The position numbers were made by a program, and so were the translations under genes. This document shows, piece by piece, positions 44,077-55,500 of a DNA stretch of 64,000 nucleotides (the stretch's first letter is position 1; each line of letters starts with the position of its first letter). Under the pieces are notes generated by a model. That model did no database searches, was not told where the DNA came from, and saw only the letters and a list, made by a program, of their open reading frames with translations. Source of the DNA: Apiosordaria backusii (taxonomy: Eukaryota > Ascomycota > Sordariomycetes > Sordariales > Lasiosphaeriaceae); the NCBI GenBank assembly GCA_030549205.1, contig JAUKTV010000002.1:3410001-3474000 (forward strand), read 5' to 3'.

Positions 44077-45022
44077 TTAGTAGTTCATAGTCAATCTGAA
44101 GGTAAGCTTCAAAGAAGCGCTGTAGGTGTAAGCTTTGGGAGCCAACAAGGAGAATACAACACGTAGACGTAAAGACGTGTTGTTGTTGGAAAGGGGGAAA
44201 TGCAGGGACACGAATGAGAGAAAAAGAAGAGATCAGAGAGTTCGGACGGTATGGACTGAGGTGTAAATTCGGAGTTATTTGTTTGTTGGTTCCAAGTTCC
44301 AAGATTCCAATTTCTTTGAATCTCGGTGGCAGGCAGGTCCCCAGATCAACCTGGAAGCTGAGTGAGGTGCAGCTTCCGGCACCAGCTGCTTGCCTCAGCT
44401 TCCCGCCGCCGTTCGATTCGCCTTCACACTTCTTCCTGTCGCACCCCGCCGCTTCCTTGTTGCTACTGCCCGCTGCCGCTCTCGGATCCTTGAAAGAAAA
44501 GGCGGCCACTTCCCGCTAAAAGAAGGGCCAAAGCTCTGCCCTGTCAGGCCGTGCAGGGGGGCTGCCGGACCGGGTTCGTCTCGTCTGTGTTGTTCGGTTG
44601 GTCAACCCGCCCGCAGCTGATCCATCGCCTAATCGCGCCTCATGTGCCAGTGACGTACCAGCCCTAAAATATCCAGAGAAGACCTACCACTTGAGCAACC
44701 AAAGGTGAAATCGCGGGGTCAAGTGAGATCCTTTTGACTTAGTGTGACTTGTTCGAGTATTGTTTCACATTGGGCTGCTGATTGATTGCCTTTTCTGGTC
44801 ATACCGAGTCTTTGGTGCCTCTCCTGAGTATCCTCGCCTTTGCCGTTTATTTAAGCTACTTGGAGCTATATCTCTTGGCATTTTACGAATTGGATCTTCA
44901 CAAGCCCCTCATCGGTTATCAATATCTTGTGATACCTTCACTTTCTTTATCACTCATATATAGGGTCGTTCTCATTGACGACCCCGCGCCATCTTACCTC
45001 CAGTTACCTCCCATACGTTGGG
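44077..45022. other. Divergent promoter region
   Basis: About 950 bp between the ArAE-like gene and the HAD gene. A long open frame on minus (to 44509) lacks motifs and is not supported. Confidence 0.6.
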
Positions 45023-46118
45023 ATGCGAAGATTTTGGCCCATCATGTCCACCGCTACTTCATCCCCATGGAAATTCGCGCCGTTAAAACGGCCGTATGTG
45101 CCTAGCCCCAACACCCGGAAGTTAGAGGGCATCGTTTTTGATGTAGACGGGACACTATGGTGAGTTTATTTTATTTGTCTTTCCGAACTCAAATTTGTAA
45201 TTTCTCACACTTGCCTCTCACCCAAAACCTCCCCACCTTGACTCCAGATCATGATGTCTCTCCCATCTCTCACGAAACCCATCACATCATCTCATAACCC
45301 CCATCATGTCTCACACCACACTCACCACATGATTCACCATATCACTCCACTTTTACTGCTTCTCAACCCCTCTCTTATCTCCCACCACACTACCCCCTAT
45401 ATACCTATATATCCCAAAACTAACAACCCCCCCCAGCGAACCCCAAACCTACATGTTCACCGCCATGCGCACCGCCCTCTCCATCCCCAAAACAACCGAC
45501 ATCCTCGACCACGTCTACTCCCTCCCCACCCCCCACCTCCAATCCGCCGCCATGGAAAAAATCCGCACCATCGAGCGCGAAGCCATGCTCTCCCAAGTCC
45601 CCCAACCCGGCCTCACCTCCCTCATGTCCTACCTCGACTCCCGCTCCATCCGCAAAGGAATCTGCACCCGCAACTTTGACCTCCCCGTCCAGAACCTCCT
45701 CGACAAATTCCTCCCCGAATCCTCCTTCGCTCCCATTGTAACCCGTGATTTTCGCCCTCCTAAGCCAGACCCCGCGGGGATTTTGCATATTGCCAGGAGT
45801 TGGGGGTTGGTTAGGAAGTCCACCGGCGAAGCGGGGATACCAAAGGACGAAGCTGAGGAAAAGGAGAAGCTAGCACAGGACGGGGCAGAGGAGGGGGAAC
45901 TGGTAAAAACGGACGAGGGGGAGGAGGTGGCGGATGCGAGCGGGTTGATCATGGTGGGGGATAGCGTGGATGATATCACTGCGGGGAGGAGGGCAGGAGC
46001 AAAGACGGTGCTGCTGGTGAATGATGTGAATAGGCATTTGGCCGAGCACGAGCATACGGATCTGGTGATTGAGAGGTTGGATGATTTGATTGAGGTTTTG
46101 GAGGAGGGGAGGCTTTAG
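45023..46118 (+). CDS. HAD-superfamily phosphatase/hydrolase
   Basis: Small-molecule phosphatase of the haloacid dehalogenase type. Two exons (45023-45159, 45437-46118) joined across a 277-bp intron give 272 residues (MRRFWPIMSTAT...); a second in-frame ATG at 45044 is a possible start. All four HAD motifs are visible: I, VFDVDGTL (Asp nucleophile, about residue 40), continuing to C-EPQTYMFTAMRTAL after splicing; II, ICTRN; III, Lys in FRPPKPDPAG; IV, LIMVGDSVDDITAGRRAG. An acidic insert (about 190-225, EAEEKEKLAQDGAEEGELVK) between III and IV is not usual. Substrate unknown; resembles phosphoglycolate phosphatase-like fungal proteins. Confidence 0.9.
45160..45436 (+). other. Unusually long intron of the HAD gene
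   Basis: 277 bp against 50-80 bp for most introns here. Donor GTGAGT, acceptor CCCCAG. The interior is CT/CA-rich (repeated CATCTC, CACCAC), so it may have grown by low-complexity expansion. Confidence 0.8.
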
Positions 46119-46800
46119 AAGGGATTGATCGTAGAGCACACAGGATAGAGCTTGCTGGACAAGATATCAACAAGACGAAAAATTTCCCATATCAAGTGCA
46201 TTTTCAGAGTCCAAGGTGTGACGAGAGGTATCGAGGCAGAGTAGATGCCATTTCATACATGATGTGGTAGAACCAGTTCATAAGATGTAGGCACAACATC
46301 CAGCAGTTGTTAGGTGTACAGACACAGTGTCCAACAAAAAGTAGATTGCACAATGTATCAGTCCCTATTATCTTCCATCCCAACCCTTTTCCGATTCTTG
46401 CCAACCAGCCGCCCACATTAGCAAGGAATCCAATCGGCCACCCACACATCCAAACATATGTATCGGTTACTCTCCAAGCCCCCCAAGAAAACTAACCATT
46501 CCCCCGTAACCTGCCGAATGGAATGGGCGCATGTAGTGGGGTGAGATCTCATGCCTGGTGTTGGGTGACCTCGTTGGCTAGATAGTGCTGGGTTTGGTTA
46601 TTGCCTGCTGAAATTGAACTGGTATCTCATCACTGAAAATATGTAAGACTCTTTTTGTACCCACGACTCTGAACAGACGAGGTAGGAGAAAAATCTGAGT
46701 TGAGAGAAAATGGTGAAGAAAATTCAAGAGAAAAACAAGTCGAAAAGAGATGGTTTTTGATGATGCAAGGAAACACCCTTTTCTCGTACGAATGGTTCTC
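46119..46800. other. Intergenic between convergent genes
   Basis: 682 bp with 3' UTR-like sequence; nothing supportable. Confidence 0.7.
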
Positions 46801-48660
46801 TTAGTAGTGCCTGCCGCCTGACGACGGCCCCGGCCCCATGGCTCGCCGAAGGTTTTCTCTTCTCAGTTCCTCCGACGTCAATTGTCTTCGCGGCGGCGCA
46901 GGTGGGAGAGGCCCGCTGGGAGGAGCTGGTCGCATGGGCAGCGAGATGGTGGTGGACTTGGTTGTGGTGCTGGGGGACGATGTGCGTGGAGGAGGAGCCA
47001 TGCTCGGGGACGCTGTACGCTGAGGAGGAGGAGCCATGCTGGGAGAGGCAGTACGTTGAGGAGGAGGAGCCGTGCGCTGGGGAGGAGGAGCCATGCTTGG
47101 GGAAGCAGTACGACGAGGGGGCTGTTGCTCTTCGAAAGCAGCAGATCCTGAGGGCCTGGATCTGTGCTGCATCACCGAGTTCGTGCTGGCTACTCGCGGT
47201 CCCATTCCCGGATGTACATTCGCTCCACCTGGGCGGCCAAAGCTGATGGATCCGCTGCCGCTGCGTGGCGGGGGTCGTGTCGGTACGCTATCAAATTGGT
47301 CACGAGGTGACACCATGGTCCCCAAGATGGGAATCTCACCTGAAGTGGGTGTTTGCTGAACTCCCCCCTCATTCTGTGCTTGGTACGAAGGCGAATCACT
47401 TGAGCGCAGGAGCTCCTGAGTGGCTGGAGAGAGCTGTGGCGCTAGATGGGACTTGCGGTTATCCCTATCCATCAGACCGCAGGCCCACTCTCTCAGGTCA
47501 ACAGGAGTCCTTTTGGCCGCTTGTACAAAAGGATCGCGGTCCTGCGGGTTGGAATTAGCACCTGACATGAACAGCCAAGTTGGAAGTAAACAACTTACAA
47601 AAAGCTCTTGAGGGGTTGGCCGGCGCTCAGGTTCCTTATACAGACACTTCTGAATCATATCGTCAAGAATCTGTGGGAAGGCATCGCTCTTGGGTAGCCT
47701 GGGCGCAGGCTCGTGAACAATCTGTTGAAGCAGGTCAAGAATACCGGCAGGGGCGCTCTCGGCATCAGAGAGTTGGTCCGCTGCAGCAAACGGAAACTTG
47801 CCAATAGCCAGTTCCATAATGGACAAGCCAAAACTCCAGACGTCTGACTTGACCGTATACTTCTCACCCTGAATTCTTTCAGGAGCCATGTACGTTGACG
47901 TACCAACAAACGTGTCGGCGATCGAGTTGATCAGCTCACCGGATACACCGAAATCGCACAGTTTGATAGATCCCCGGGAGTTGACCAGGATGTTGGAGGG
48001 TTTGATGTCGCGATGCATGATGTGGTGCTTCGAGTAAAGATATGTAAGGCCTCCAAGAGTTGCCTCAGCGATCTTACCCAGGACATCCACACGAACAGGA
48101 CCGAATACTCGTGATACCCGGTCAAGAGAGCTGTCGAGATTACTGTCAGCCATGTTCAACAGCATATATGGAGGAAAGAGACGCACCCAACATCCATGTA
48201 CTCCATGCACATGATCACGTCGTTGTTCTCGTTCAGGAAAGCGCCATAAAACGTTACGATGTAGTCGGAATGGCAGCCATGCATAATCTGCAGTTCACGA
48301 ACTATGCGCTTCCGCATCTCCTTCTTCGCCTCGACGTGAATGATCTAGCAATCAAGAGTTAGAAGAAGGATGCAAGCAAGCCATCCTTGGAAGACTAACC
48401 TTGCGAGCCATCACCGTGTTGGTCGGGATATGCCTGACTTTGCTGACGGTACCGCCATTGCCAGCACCAAGATCCTTGATGATCTCCAGATCCTCAGGCT
48501 TCAAGTCCAGGTTGAACTCGATACCAATCTCCAGCTGTTCGTCTCCTCCCTTTGGGCGAGCATTCTCGGCCGTCGGAGGTGGTTTAGGGGCAGCAGGTGT
48601 GAGGGCAAGACCCTTGACATTCTTGCGCTTCATCGAGCGCGGAGCGAATGCGTCAGCCAT
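46801..48660 (-). CDS. mek-2: MAP kinase kinase of the mating/fusion/pathogenicity cascade (MEK-2/Ste7/MST7)
   Basis: Dual-specificity kinase between the Ste11-type MAPKKK and the Fus3/Kss1-type MAPK (MAK-2), needed for cell fusion and fruiting-body development in sordariomycetes. Four exons: 48660-48400, 48344-48187, 48130-47599, 47541-46801; introns 55-57 bp; product 563 residues. Start MADAFAPRSMKRKNVKGLAL is the conserved fungal N-terminus with a basic MAPK-docking stretch. Kinase: glycine loop GAGNGGTVSKV, Lys about 87, HRDIKPSNILVN (Asp about 181), DFGVSGELI, and the SIADT activation site (Ser about 209, Thr about 213), then GTSTYMAPERI. After the kinase a long Pro/Ser tail with four near-repeats of RTASPSMAPPP. 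Divergent from SPT6 across the RIP island. Confidence 0.95.
46990..47130 (-). repeat. Coding repeat in MEK-2 tail (RTASPSMAPPP)
   Basis: About four imperfect units encoding RTASPSMAPPP-Q, one shortened to RTAPPPQ. Each intact unit contains an SP site. Likely variable between strains by slippage. Confidence 0.8.
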
Positions 48661-50180
48661 GGTGGGCGGCTCGAAACTCGAAAGGAGCTTTGTATTCGGA
48701 TTCTCTAGCAGTTACTGAGCGTGCGCCGGATCTGATCGGATTCCCTGCGGGCAGGAGGCAATACAGATGGAGTTTGGACTCGGGGACCGGCAGGAAGCTT
48801 CAGACCGTTCGTCGGGCGCCGGTGGGAAGCGGTCTGCTGTCTTGTCTTGAACTTCTCGAGGTATCGAGACTTGGGGTATTACTGGTCGCAGTTTCTCGCG
48901 TACGTCCTCGGGGTGTTGGGCTCGCCGCGTCAATGAGCGGTGGATCGAGCAAACGGGGCGTTAGGCTGGGAGGTGAGTTCGGTTACTAGGCAGGTAAATA
49001 CACGGCGCGGTATAGCTTCAAAGAGATAATGAGGCCTTAAAGCGATGGCAGCGGAGAAGGAGGTTTCATTCAAAAAATCGGGGGATGTGGACGTTTCCCA
49101 GACTGAGTGTCGCGGATGGTCAGTGACAGTCAATGTGGGGTTCCAGGAGGTGGCCTGGGCTTGTGAAGAGAGAAACGAGGCACAAAGGAGGGGTGTGTCC
49201 GTGATCCCCTGCGATTGGGGGGAACAGGGGATGAGCCAGGGGCACGTCCCATCAAGGTGCCCTCCACCTGCCAACTGCCACTGCTCGCTCACCAATGATT
49301 TCTGGAGAACGGCTGGTTTGCCGCCAATATTGCAATGTCTTGGATGAGAGTTTAACAGCAGAGAGATGTCACTGGATTTGTAAAGATGCGAATAAAAGGC
49401 GCAGAGGTGGTCTATCAGCATTTTTCATGCCTCAAAGCACAGTGTTTGGTTGAGTGTGCTGTACTGTGTAACCAAGACTTTCAGGTAGCTGCTTGGTGAT
49501 AGAGACCCAACTTTGAAGAGGTCTGGGAGCTACTGCAGTAGGTCCGTCCGTTCTGACTATTACGAATACAATCTCGAGGTGCAGGATGGACGGTTCCCCT
49601 TGCATTGGCAGACTATCTCGAATCCGCCGCGAGAAATAGGGGCAGGCGTGTTTCGTCTGGTTTTGGCTTTTGTCAACCATGCCTTTCGGCCTGATTGGAA
49701 GATTTTCATGCGACCCCTTCTATATCTGAAGACAGCTATTGCCCACAACCGCGGAGATAAGCGCTGGCGTTTAAGAAGCGGCTGTGTATGGCCGTTGCCG
49801 CCGCGCCATACCGCAGTAGTTAGTTTCTCTTGATGATCTCATCCCCGGTGTCCAAGAGCCGAGTTGTTCTCGGCCTCCACTGAGCATCAAGGAGGCTCCT
49901 GGGTTGCTTCCGCCCCCGCGCCGCCCCGCTATCCGGGAACCGACCGCCGAACCCACGTGGCCAGGGCCGGATGGGATACTTTCAGACTCTGAAGAAGGTC
50001 AAAATATGGGCTTCAGAGGTACTCAATATGAGATGAAATACCAAGTAACAGATCATATCTGTATATACGTACCTGATTTTCTTTCAGAGGGGGTTTCGAG
50101 TTTGAGGTTACTGGTAGCTGCAATGCGTTATCAATCTGGGTTCAGAAATGGTAAACTTTAACCAGTAAATCACAATCCTA
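48661..50180. other. MEK-2 upstream region up to the transposon
   Basis: About 1.5 kb; no supportable gene. Ordinary base composition until the sharp AT-rich boundary near 50290. Confidence 0.6.
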
Positions 50181-50289
50181 CCCGTGCCCAGAAACTGACC
50201 CACTTATTGGGACCACGCAAGCAGGGTACCTATAAGTGGGTGGTCACCAGTTCATTAGCTACACTACTTCAATAGCCACTTTTTCGAAC
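50181..50289 (+). repeat. Left 109-bp inverted repeat
   Basis: Pairs with 52021-52129; 102 of 109 positions agree by hand alignment. Confidence 0.9.
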
Positions 50290-52020
50290 TATTCCAGCCT
50301 TTTCCTTCTAAATCGACTAAAAACGATGCTTTTTTTACTATTTTAAAATGGAAGCTAATATTTAAGCCGCTTTTCAATATTTAGAAAAAAACCTGAATGC
50401 GCTATTAGCGTATATTATGTAAAAACATAGCCTTAAATACGGTCTACTTTGCTTATATGTCGATAACTATAAACTTTATAAAGGATAATAAATACTATAC
50501 TTTTGTTTAACTGGACTAAAAAAGATAGCAATTTACTACTATATCGATTGATTTAATAGTATAAGTTTTACAGTTTATCTTAAGTTTATTGCAAAGGCAG
50601 TAAACTAGGTTTTAATAGTAAGGTCTAACTGTACTAAAGCTACTAATCTACTATATATTAGACTAAATTGGACTATCTGGTTTATTAAATATTACGGTTA
50701 CTTTAAGTAACGTTAGAAAACGATTTATACCGACTGGAAGACCTTAAAAGACCTTATCGCTATTAAAGGCTATTTTTAAAAGCTTACTACCGTTATTATC
50801 GACTATAGTATTTAGCTTAAGGATATTTAAAATATAGATAAGACTGGGTTTTAAATAAAGGTAAGTAAGAACCAGTTTATCGTTATTAAATATAAAAGAG
50901 CTTATTACTTTACTATTCTTAAAAATAGAAAGTTAGTAATAGTAATTAAAGCTATATTAGCTAGTAGGTAGGTTTACCTGGCCTTTCTAATTTTAACAGT
51001 TTAACTTTATATAAAGTAATAGTATAAATAGCTGGAATTAAAGTTAAAGACTTACTTTACGATTTTATCTATTAACTATTTAAACGACGAAATATTCTTT
51101 AATTAATTAAAGTATTGGGATAAGCATTTAAAGAAAGGTTAAGTAAATATAAAGTATCTACTTATTATCAATAGACATAGATCTTACTATACTATTTAAT
51201 TTATTAAGTATTATAAAGAAAATAGTATTATTCCTTTTAGTTTACTACTATATCTTATATATATTCTTTAACCTTTTAATATAGTAGTCTTTTAACTGCT
51301 TAAGTATTACTATACTAAAGCTCTAGAAGTGTTAATTTATAATAGTATAATAAATATTATTAAGTTAGAATTCTTAGCTATAATTAAAGGTATATACTTT
51401 TAGGCCTTTAAATATACGACCATTCTTTTGGCTTTTAGTAAAATAGGCATTTAGTTGTTAAATCCCTTTATTATATTCGATAAATTATATCGAAGAGTAC
51501 AGTTTAAGACCCCCTCTTTACAACTATACTTTCTACCTTCTTTACCTTTTAATATATCTTATATCTTTAAGTAAATTAATTAAATGGCCGATAAAGTAAG
51601 GAATTCTATATTTAAAGATCTTAATAAAGGCCTTACTAATGATATTTGCCGGCTTATTTATAGTTTACTAGTCGCTACTATTAAGTTAGTTTAAATAAAA
51701 AAAGACCTAGAAACTATAAAAATAGCCGCTATAGTTATAAAAGCTTACTGGATAGTAAAACAGTTATCGCTTTAATTAAGGGGTATATTAATAGTAACTA
51801 AAGGTAAGGAAATAGTTTAAAGAAAGGACAATAAAGCTATTATTAAAGCTTATAAGCTAGTGGAAGCTGCTGAGTTTAGGGCTTATAACTTATATAAAAG
51901 GGCTTAAAAGGAAATGGCTAAAGAAGTAAGGCTTTAGTAAACTACTGGAAGGCTCAAACCGGCTGAAATTAGCAATGGAAGTGGTAGTTTAAAGCGGTTA
52001 TGTAGATTTTAATACTAAAG

Positions 52021-52129
52021 GTTCGAAAAAGTGGCTATTGAAGTAGTGTGGCTAATGAACTAGTGACCACCCACTTGTGGGTGCCCTGCTTGCATGGTCC
52101 CAATAAGTGGGTCGGTTTCTGGGCACGGG
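52021..52129 (-). repeat. Right 109-bp inverted repeat
   Basis: Reverse complement of 50181-50289 with seven C/T differences. Confidence 0.9.
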
Positions 52130-52131
52130 TA

Positions 52132-52580
52132 GGCCGACGGTTATGAGAGAAACAAAAAGGTAATGATTGCACCGTCTAATATGGGCTAGCCACTGGAGCA
52201 CGGGCCACTCTACCGTCGAATTATACCTAGGCGAGGCTGAACGCGTCGTGGTGCCACAGCTGGGGCGTGCACTGCTCCAAAAAATCCAATCTTTTTGGCT
52301 TCGCAGCGTCAGCCTTCCCGCCCGTGTCGCCGGCATCTTTTGGCAGGGCAGGCAGCCAGAACCTTTGAGATCCCCACCACACGCTGGACAACTTGCGCCG
52401 GCCACGCCTTTCTCTATCTTTTTCCTTTCTTTCCTTCTACACCACACATCCGCGCCCAATTGCCATCGGCGCTTCCATTATCGCAAGTGACCGCTTTTTG
52501 GCCAAGCAACAAAACGCGCCAACTTATTCCGTAATACTGCTGCAGACCGGCCTCCGGTTTGCGCGACTGCCACCGCGAAA
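52132..52580. other. SPT6 promoter and leader
   Basis: Only about 450 bp separate the transposon end from the SPT6 ATG. CT-rich leader at 52410-52450. Confidence 0.6.
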
Positions 52581-55500
52581 ATGAGCAACGACTTGCGCAA
52601 CTTGATCGATGGCGAGGCCGAGCTCGATGATGAGGACGATGATGCTTCCTTCGATGAGGAGGGCGGTGAGGGCCGCAGGGACAAGCCCTTGATCGATGAT
52701 TCCAGCGAGGAAGAGGATGATGATGACGATGAGGAAGAGGCTAGAAGAGTAAGTCCCATCATCCCTGCTCGCCCCATCATGCCATCACACCAATGCTAAT
52801 CTATTCCGGACGTGCCTAGATCCGAGAAGGTTTCATCGTCGATGAGGACGAAGAGGAAGAAGAGGACGAAGATGTCGAAGAACGACGCAACCGGAAGAAG
52901 CGCCGGAGAGCCGAGCGCGAAGAAGAACAACTCGACGAAGAAGATCTCGATCTCATTGGCGAGGCAAATCCCGACTGGGGCCGCAAGACACAGCCTCAGG
53001 TATGCTCAGTTGAATCATCACGCCAGTATTTATGAATTGCTAACATTATCCCTAGCAAACCAAGTTCAAGCGATTGAAGCGCGGTCATCGCGATGAGGAT
53101 CGCGGACCCGAGCGCCGCGGCCTGGCCGAGATCTTTTCCGACGATGACGAAGAGATGGGCGAGGATAGACCTTATGGTCGCCAGAGTCATCGCCAAGCTG
53201 ACGAATTTGACGATTTCATCGAGGAAGATTATCCGGAAGACGATGAGGAGCGTATCCAACGCCAGGAGGATATGGAAGTTGCCCGGCCGAGAGATAAAGG
53301 TCTCACCGTCGATGCGACTGGTCTGGATAAGGAAGCACTCGATGACATGGAAGCCATCTTCGGCAATGGCGAAGACTACGACTGGGCTCTGCAGATGGAG
53401 GAGGAAGAGGAGGAGCGCGAACGTGAAGAACAGAAAATCGAGCTCAAAGATGTCTTCGAACCCTCACAACTCAAGGAAAAGCTCCTTACTGATGAGGACA
53501 ACGAGATTCGCGTCAACGACGACCCGGAGCGCTTCCAATTGGACCGCAAACCCTTCCAACATCAACAAACGTCGGCCGAGGGATTCAAGGAGGAAGCAAG
53601 ATGGATTACCAATCTCATTTTGCCCCAGAAGCGCCTTTCAAGTGATCTCCATGGGCCGTTCACCAAGGCAGTCTGCCAGGTACTCGAGCTCTTTGTCATC
53701 GACGCCTATGAAGTGCCCTTCGTTTTCCAGCAACGCAGAGACTACCTCATTCATGCCAAGAAGTCACGAAATCTGGATCGCGATGACCCGGATGCGCCCG
53801 CCTTCAACATCGATGCTGAGAAGTTGCTGAACCAGGATGATCTATGGCGCATTCTCGAACTCGACATCAAGTTCCGATCTTTGATTGAGAAGCGGACAGT
53901 CCTTGAGAAATCATACAATAACCTAAAAGACAAGCTCAACATCCAGGACGACATTATCGAAGGCATGACTCGCGCCGCCGAAACACAGGAAGAGTTGCAA
54001 GACCTACAGGATTACTTCAACTTCCGGTATTCTGTAGAGATCAAGCAGGCTGCTGCCATGGCTGCCGAGGAGGAGGGTGCCCAGACCGAACAGCTCAAGC
54101 GTCCTGGAACTAAGACGGCCCTTTTTGAGCGAATTAGGAAGTCAAAGGCCTATGAGTTCGTGCAGGCCCTCGGCATCTCACCCGACCAACTCGCCAGAAA
54201 CGCGCTGCAGGACGGCAAGCGGGTGTCATCAGATGATAACTCCAAGGACCCAATGACGCTCGCGGATAGCTTGGTTGACAACTATTTCTATACCGCTGAG
54301 CAGGTCACCAACGCCGCTCGTCAGATGTATGCGGAAGAGCTCTTCGTCAGCCCGCGGATGCGCAAGTTCTTCCGGAAACATTACTACGGCAATGGCATTC
54401 TGAACTGCCGTCGGACAGAAAAGGGTCTCAGAAGGATTGACGAGTCTCATCCATATTACGAGATCAAGTATCTCGTCAACTACAGCATCATGGACCTCGC
54501 TGCTCGGCCCGAGGTGTTTTTGAAGATGATGAAGGCGGAAGAAGAGAGCCTGGTGGAGATCCGTGTCGAGCTTAGCAACGAGCGCACCTTCCGGAAAAAC
54601 CTCTACCAAGATTTCGTGTCAGACAATTTCAGCGAGCTCGCCGATGCGTGGAATGGAGAGAGACAGAAAGTCCTCGACATGGCTATTAACCGTCTCCACA
54701 AGGTGATCGAGAAGGGTGTCAAGGACTCGATGCGGACAGCGTGCCAAGACAGACTTCTCCAAGCCTGCCGTGAAGAGTATTCCAAGCGCCTCGACCAAGC
54801 TCCGATCAAGCCCAAGGGCATGGTCCTCGGCACGGTACCCCGGGTGCTTGTCCTCACCAACGGCATGGGTGACCCTGGCCGGGACCCTGTTTACTGGGCG
54901 TGTATGGACGAGCATGGCAAGGTAAATGAGTATGGCACTTTTAACAACCTGGCTCGGGATGAGAAACAACGTGAGGAGTTTGCTTCGCTTTGCGTACGGA
55001 AAGAGTTCGACATGGTCGGCATTTGCGGTTTCTCGGCGGACACACAACGACTCATCAAGGATGTTGAAGGGCTTATCAGCGACAAGGGATTGATGGGGCC
55101 TCCCTACCCTGACCCAGACACCGACGAGAGTCGTGTCGACCTGTTGGACGTCATCGTGGTCAATGATGAGGTTGCACGCCTGTACAAGGACAGCCCTCGG
55201 GGCGTTGCAGACCACCCAACACTGAACCCCCTTACTCGCTACTGTATCGCTCTGGCGAGGTACATGCAGAACCCCCTGAAGGAGTATGCCGCGCTTGGCA
55301 AGGATGTGATCTCGTTGTCCATTCACCCATACCAGCAGTATCTCCCGCAGGACAAGCTCCTCAAGCAGTTGGAGACGGCGATGGTTGATATGGTCAACCT
55401 TATCGGCGTTGAAATCAACGAGGCTATGAAGGATCCCTATACCGCAAACTTGCTTCCCTATATCGCTGGCCTCGGTCCTCGCAAGGCGCAGCTCTTGGTC

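Larger units (their letters stand above)
50181..52129. mobile_element. RIP-mutated Tc1/mariner (Fot1/Pot2-type) transposon, 1,949 bp
   Basis: Inverted repeats of 109 bp each (50181-50289, 52021-52129) beginning CCCGTGCCCAGAAAC, with TA just outside both ends (50179-50180, 52130-52131). The length, long inverted repeats and TA duplication fit the Fot1/Pot2 pogo group. The interior is extremely AT-rich, with CpA and TpG scarce and TpA abundant, and stops in all frames; no transposase can be read. The seven differences between arms are all C/T transitions, mostly at CpA, as RIP would make. Confidence 0.87.

Noticed and set aside
44077..44509. Upstream extension of the ArAE-like gene on -
   Set aside because: Open frame without motifs; amino-acid composition does not match the protein and it is in a different frame from the supported first exon.
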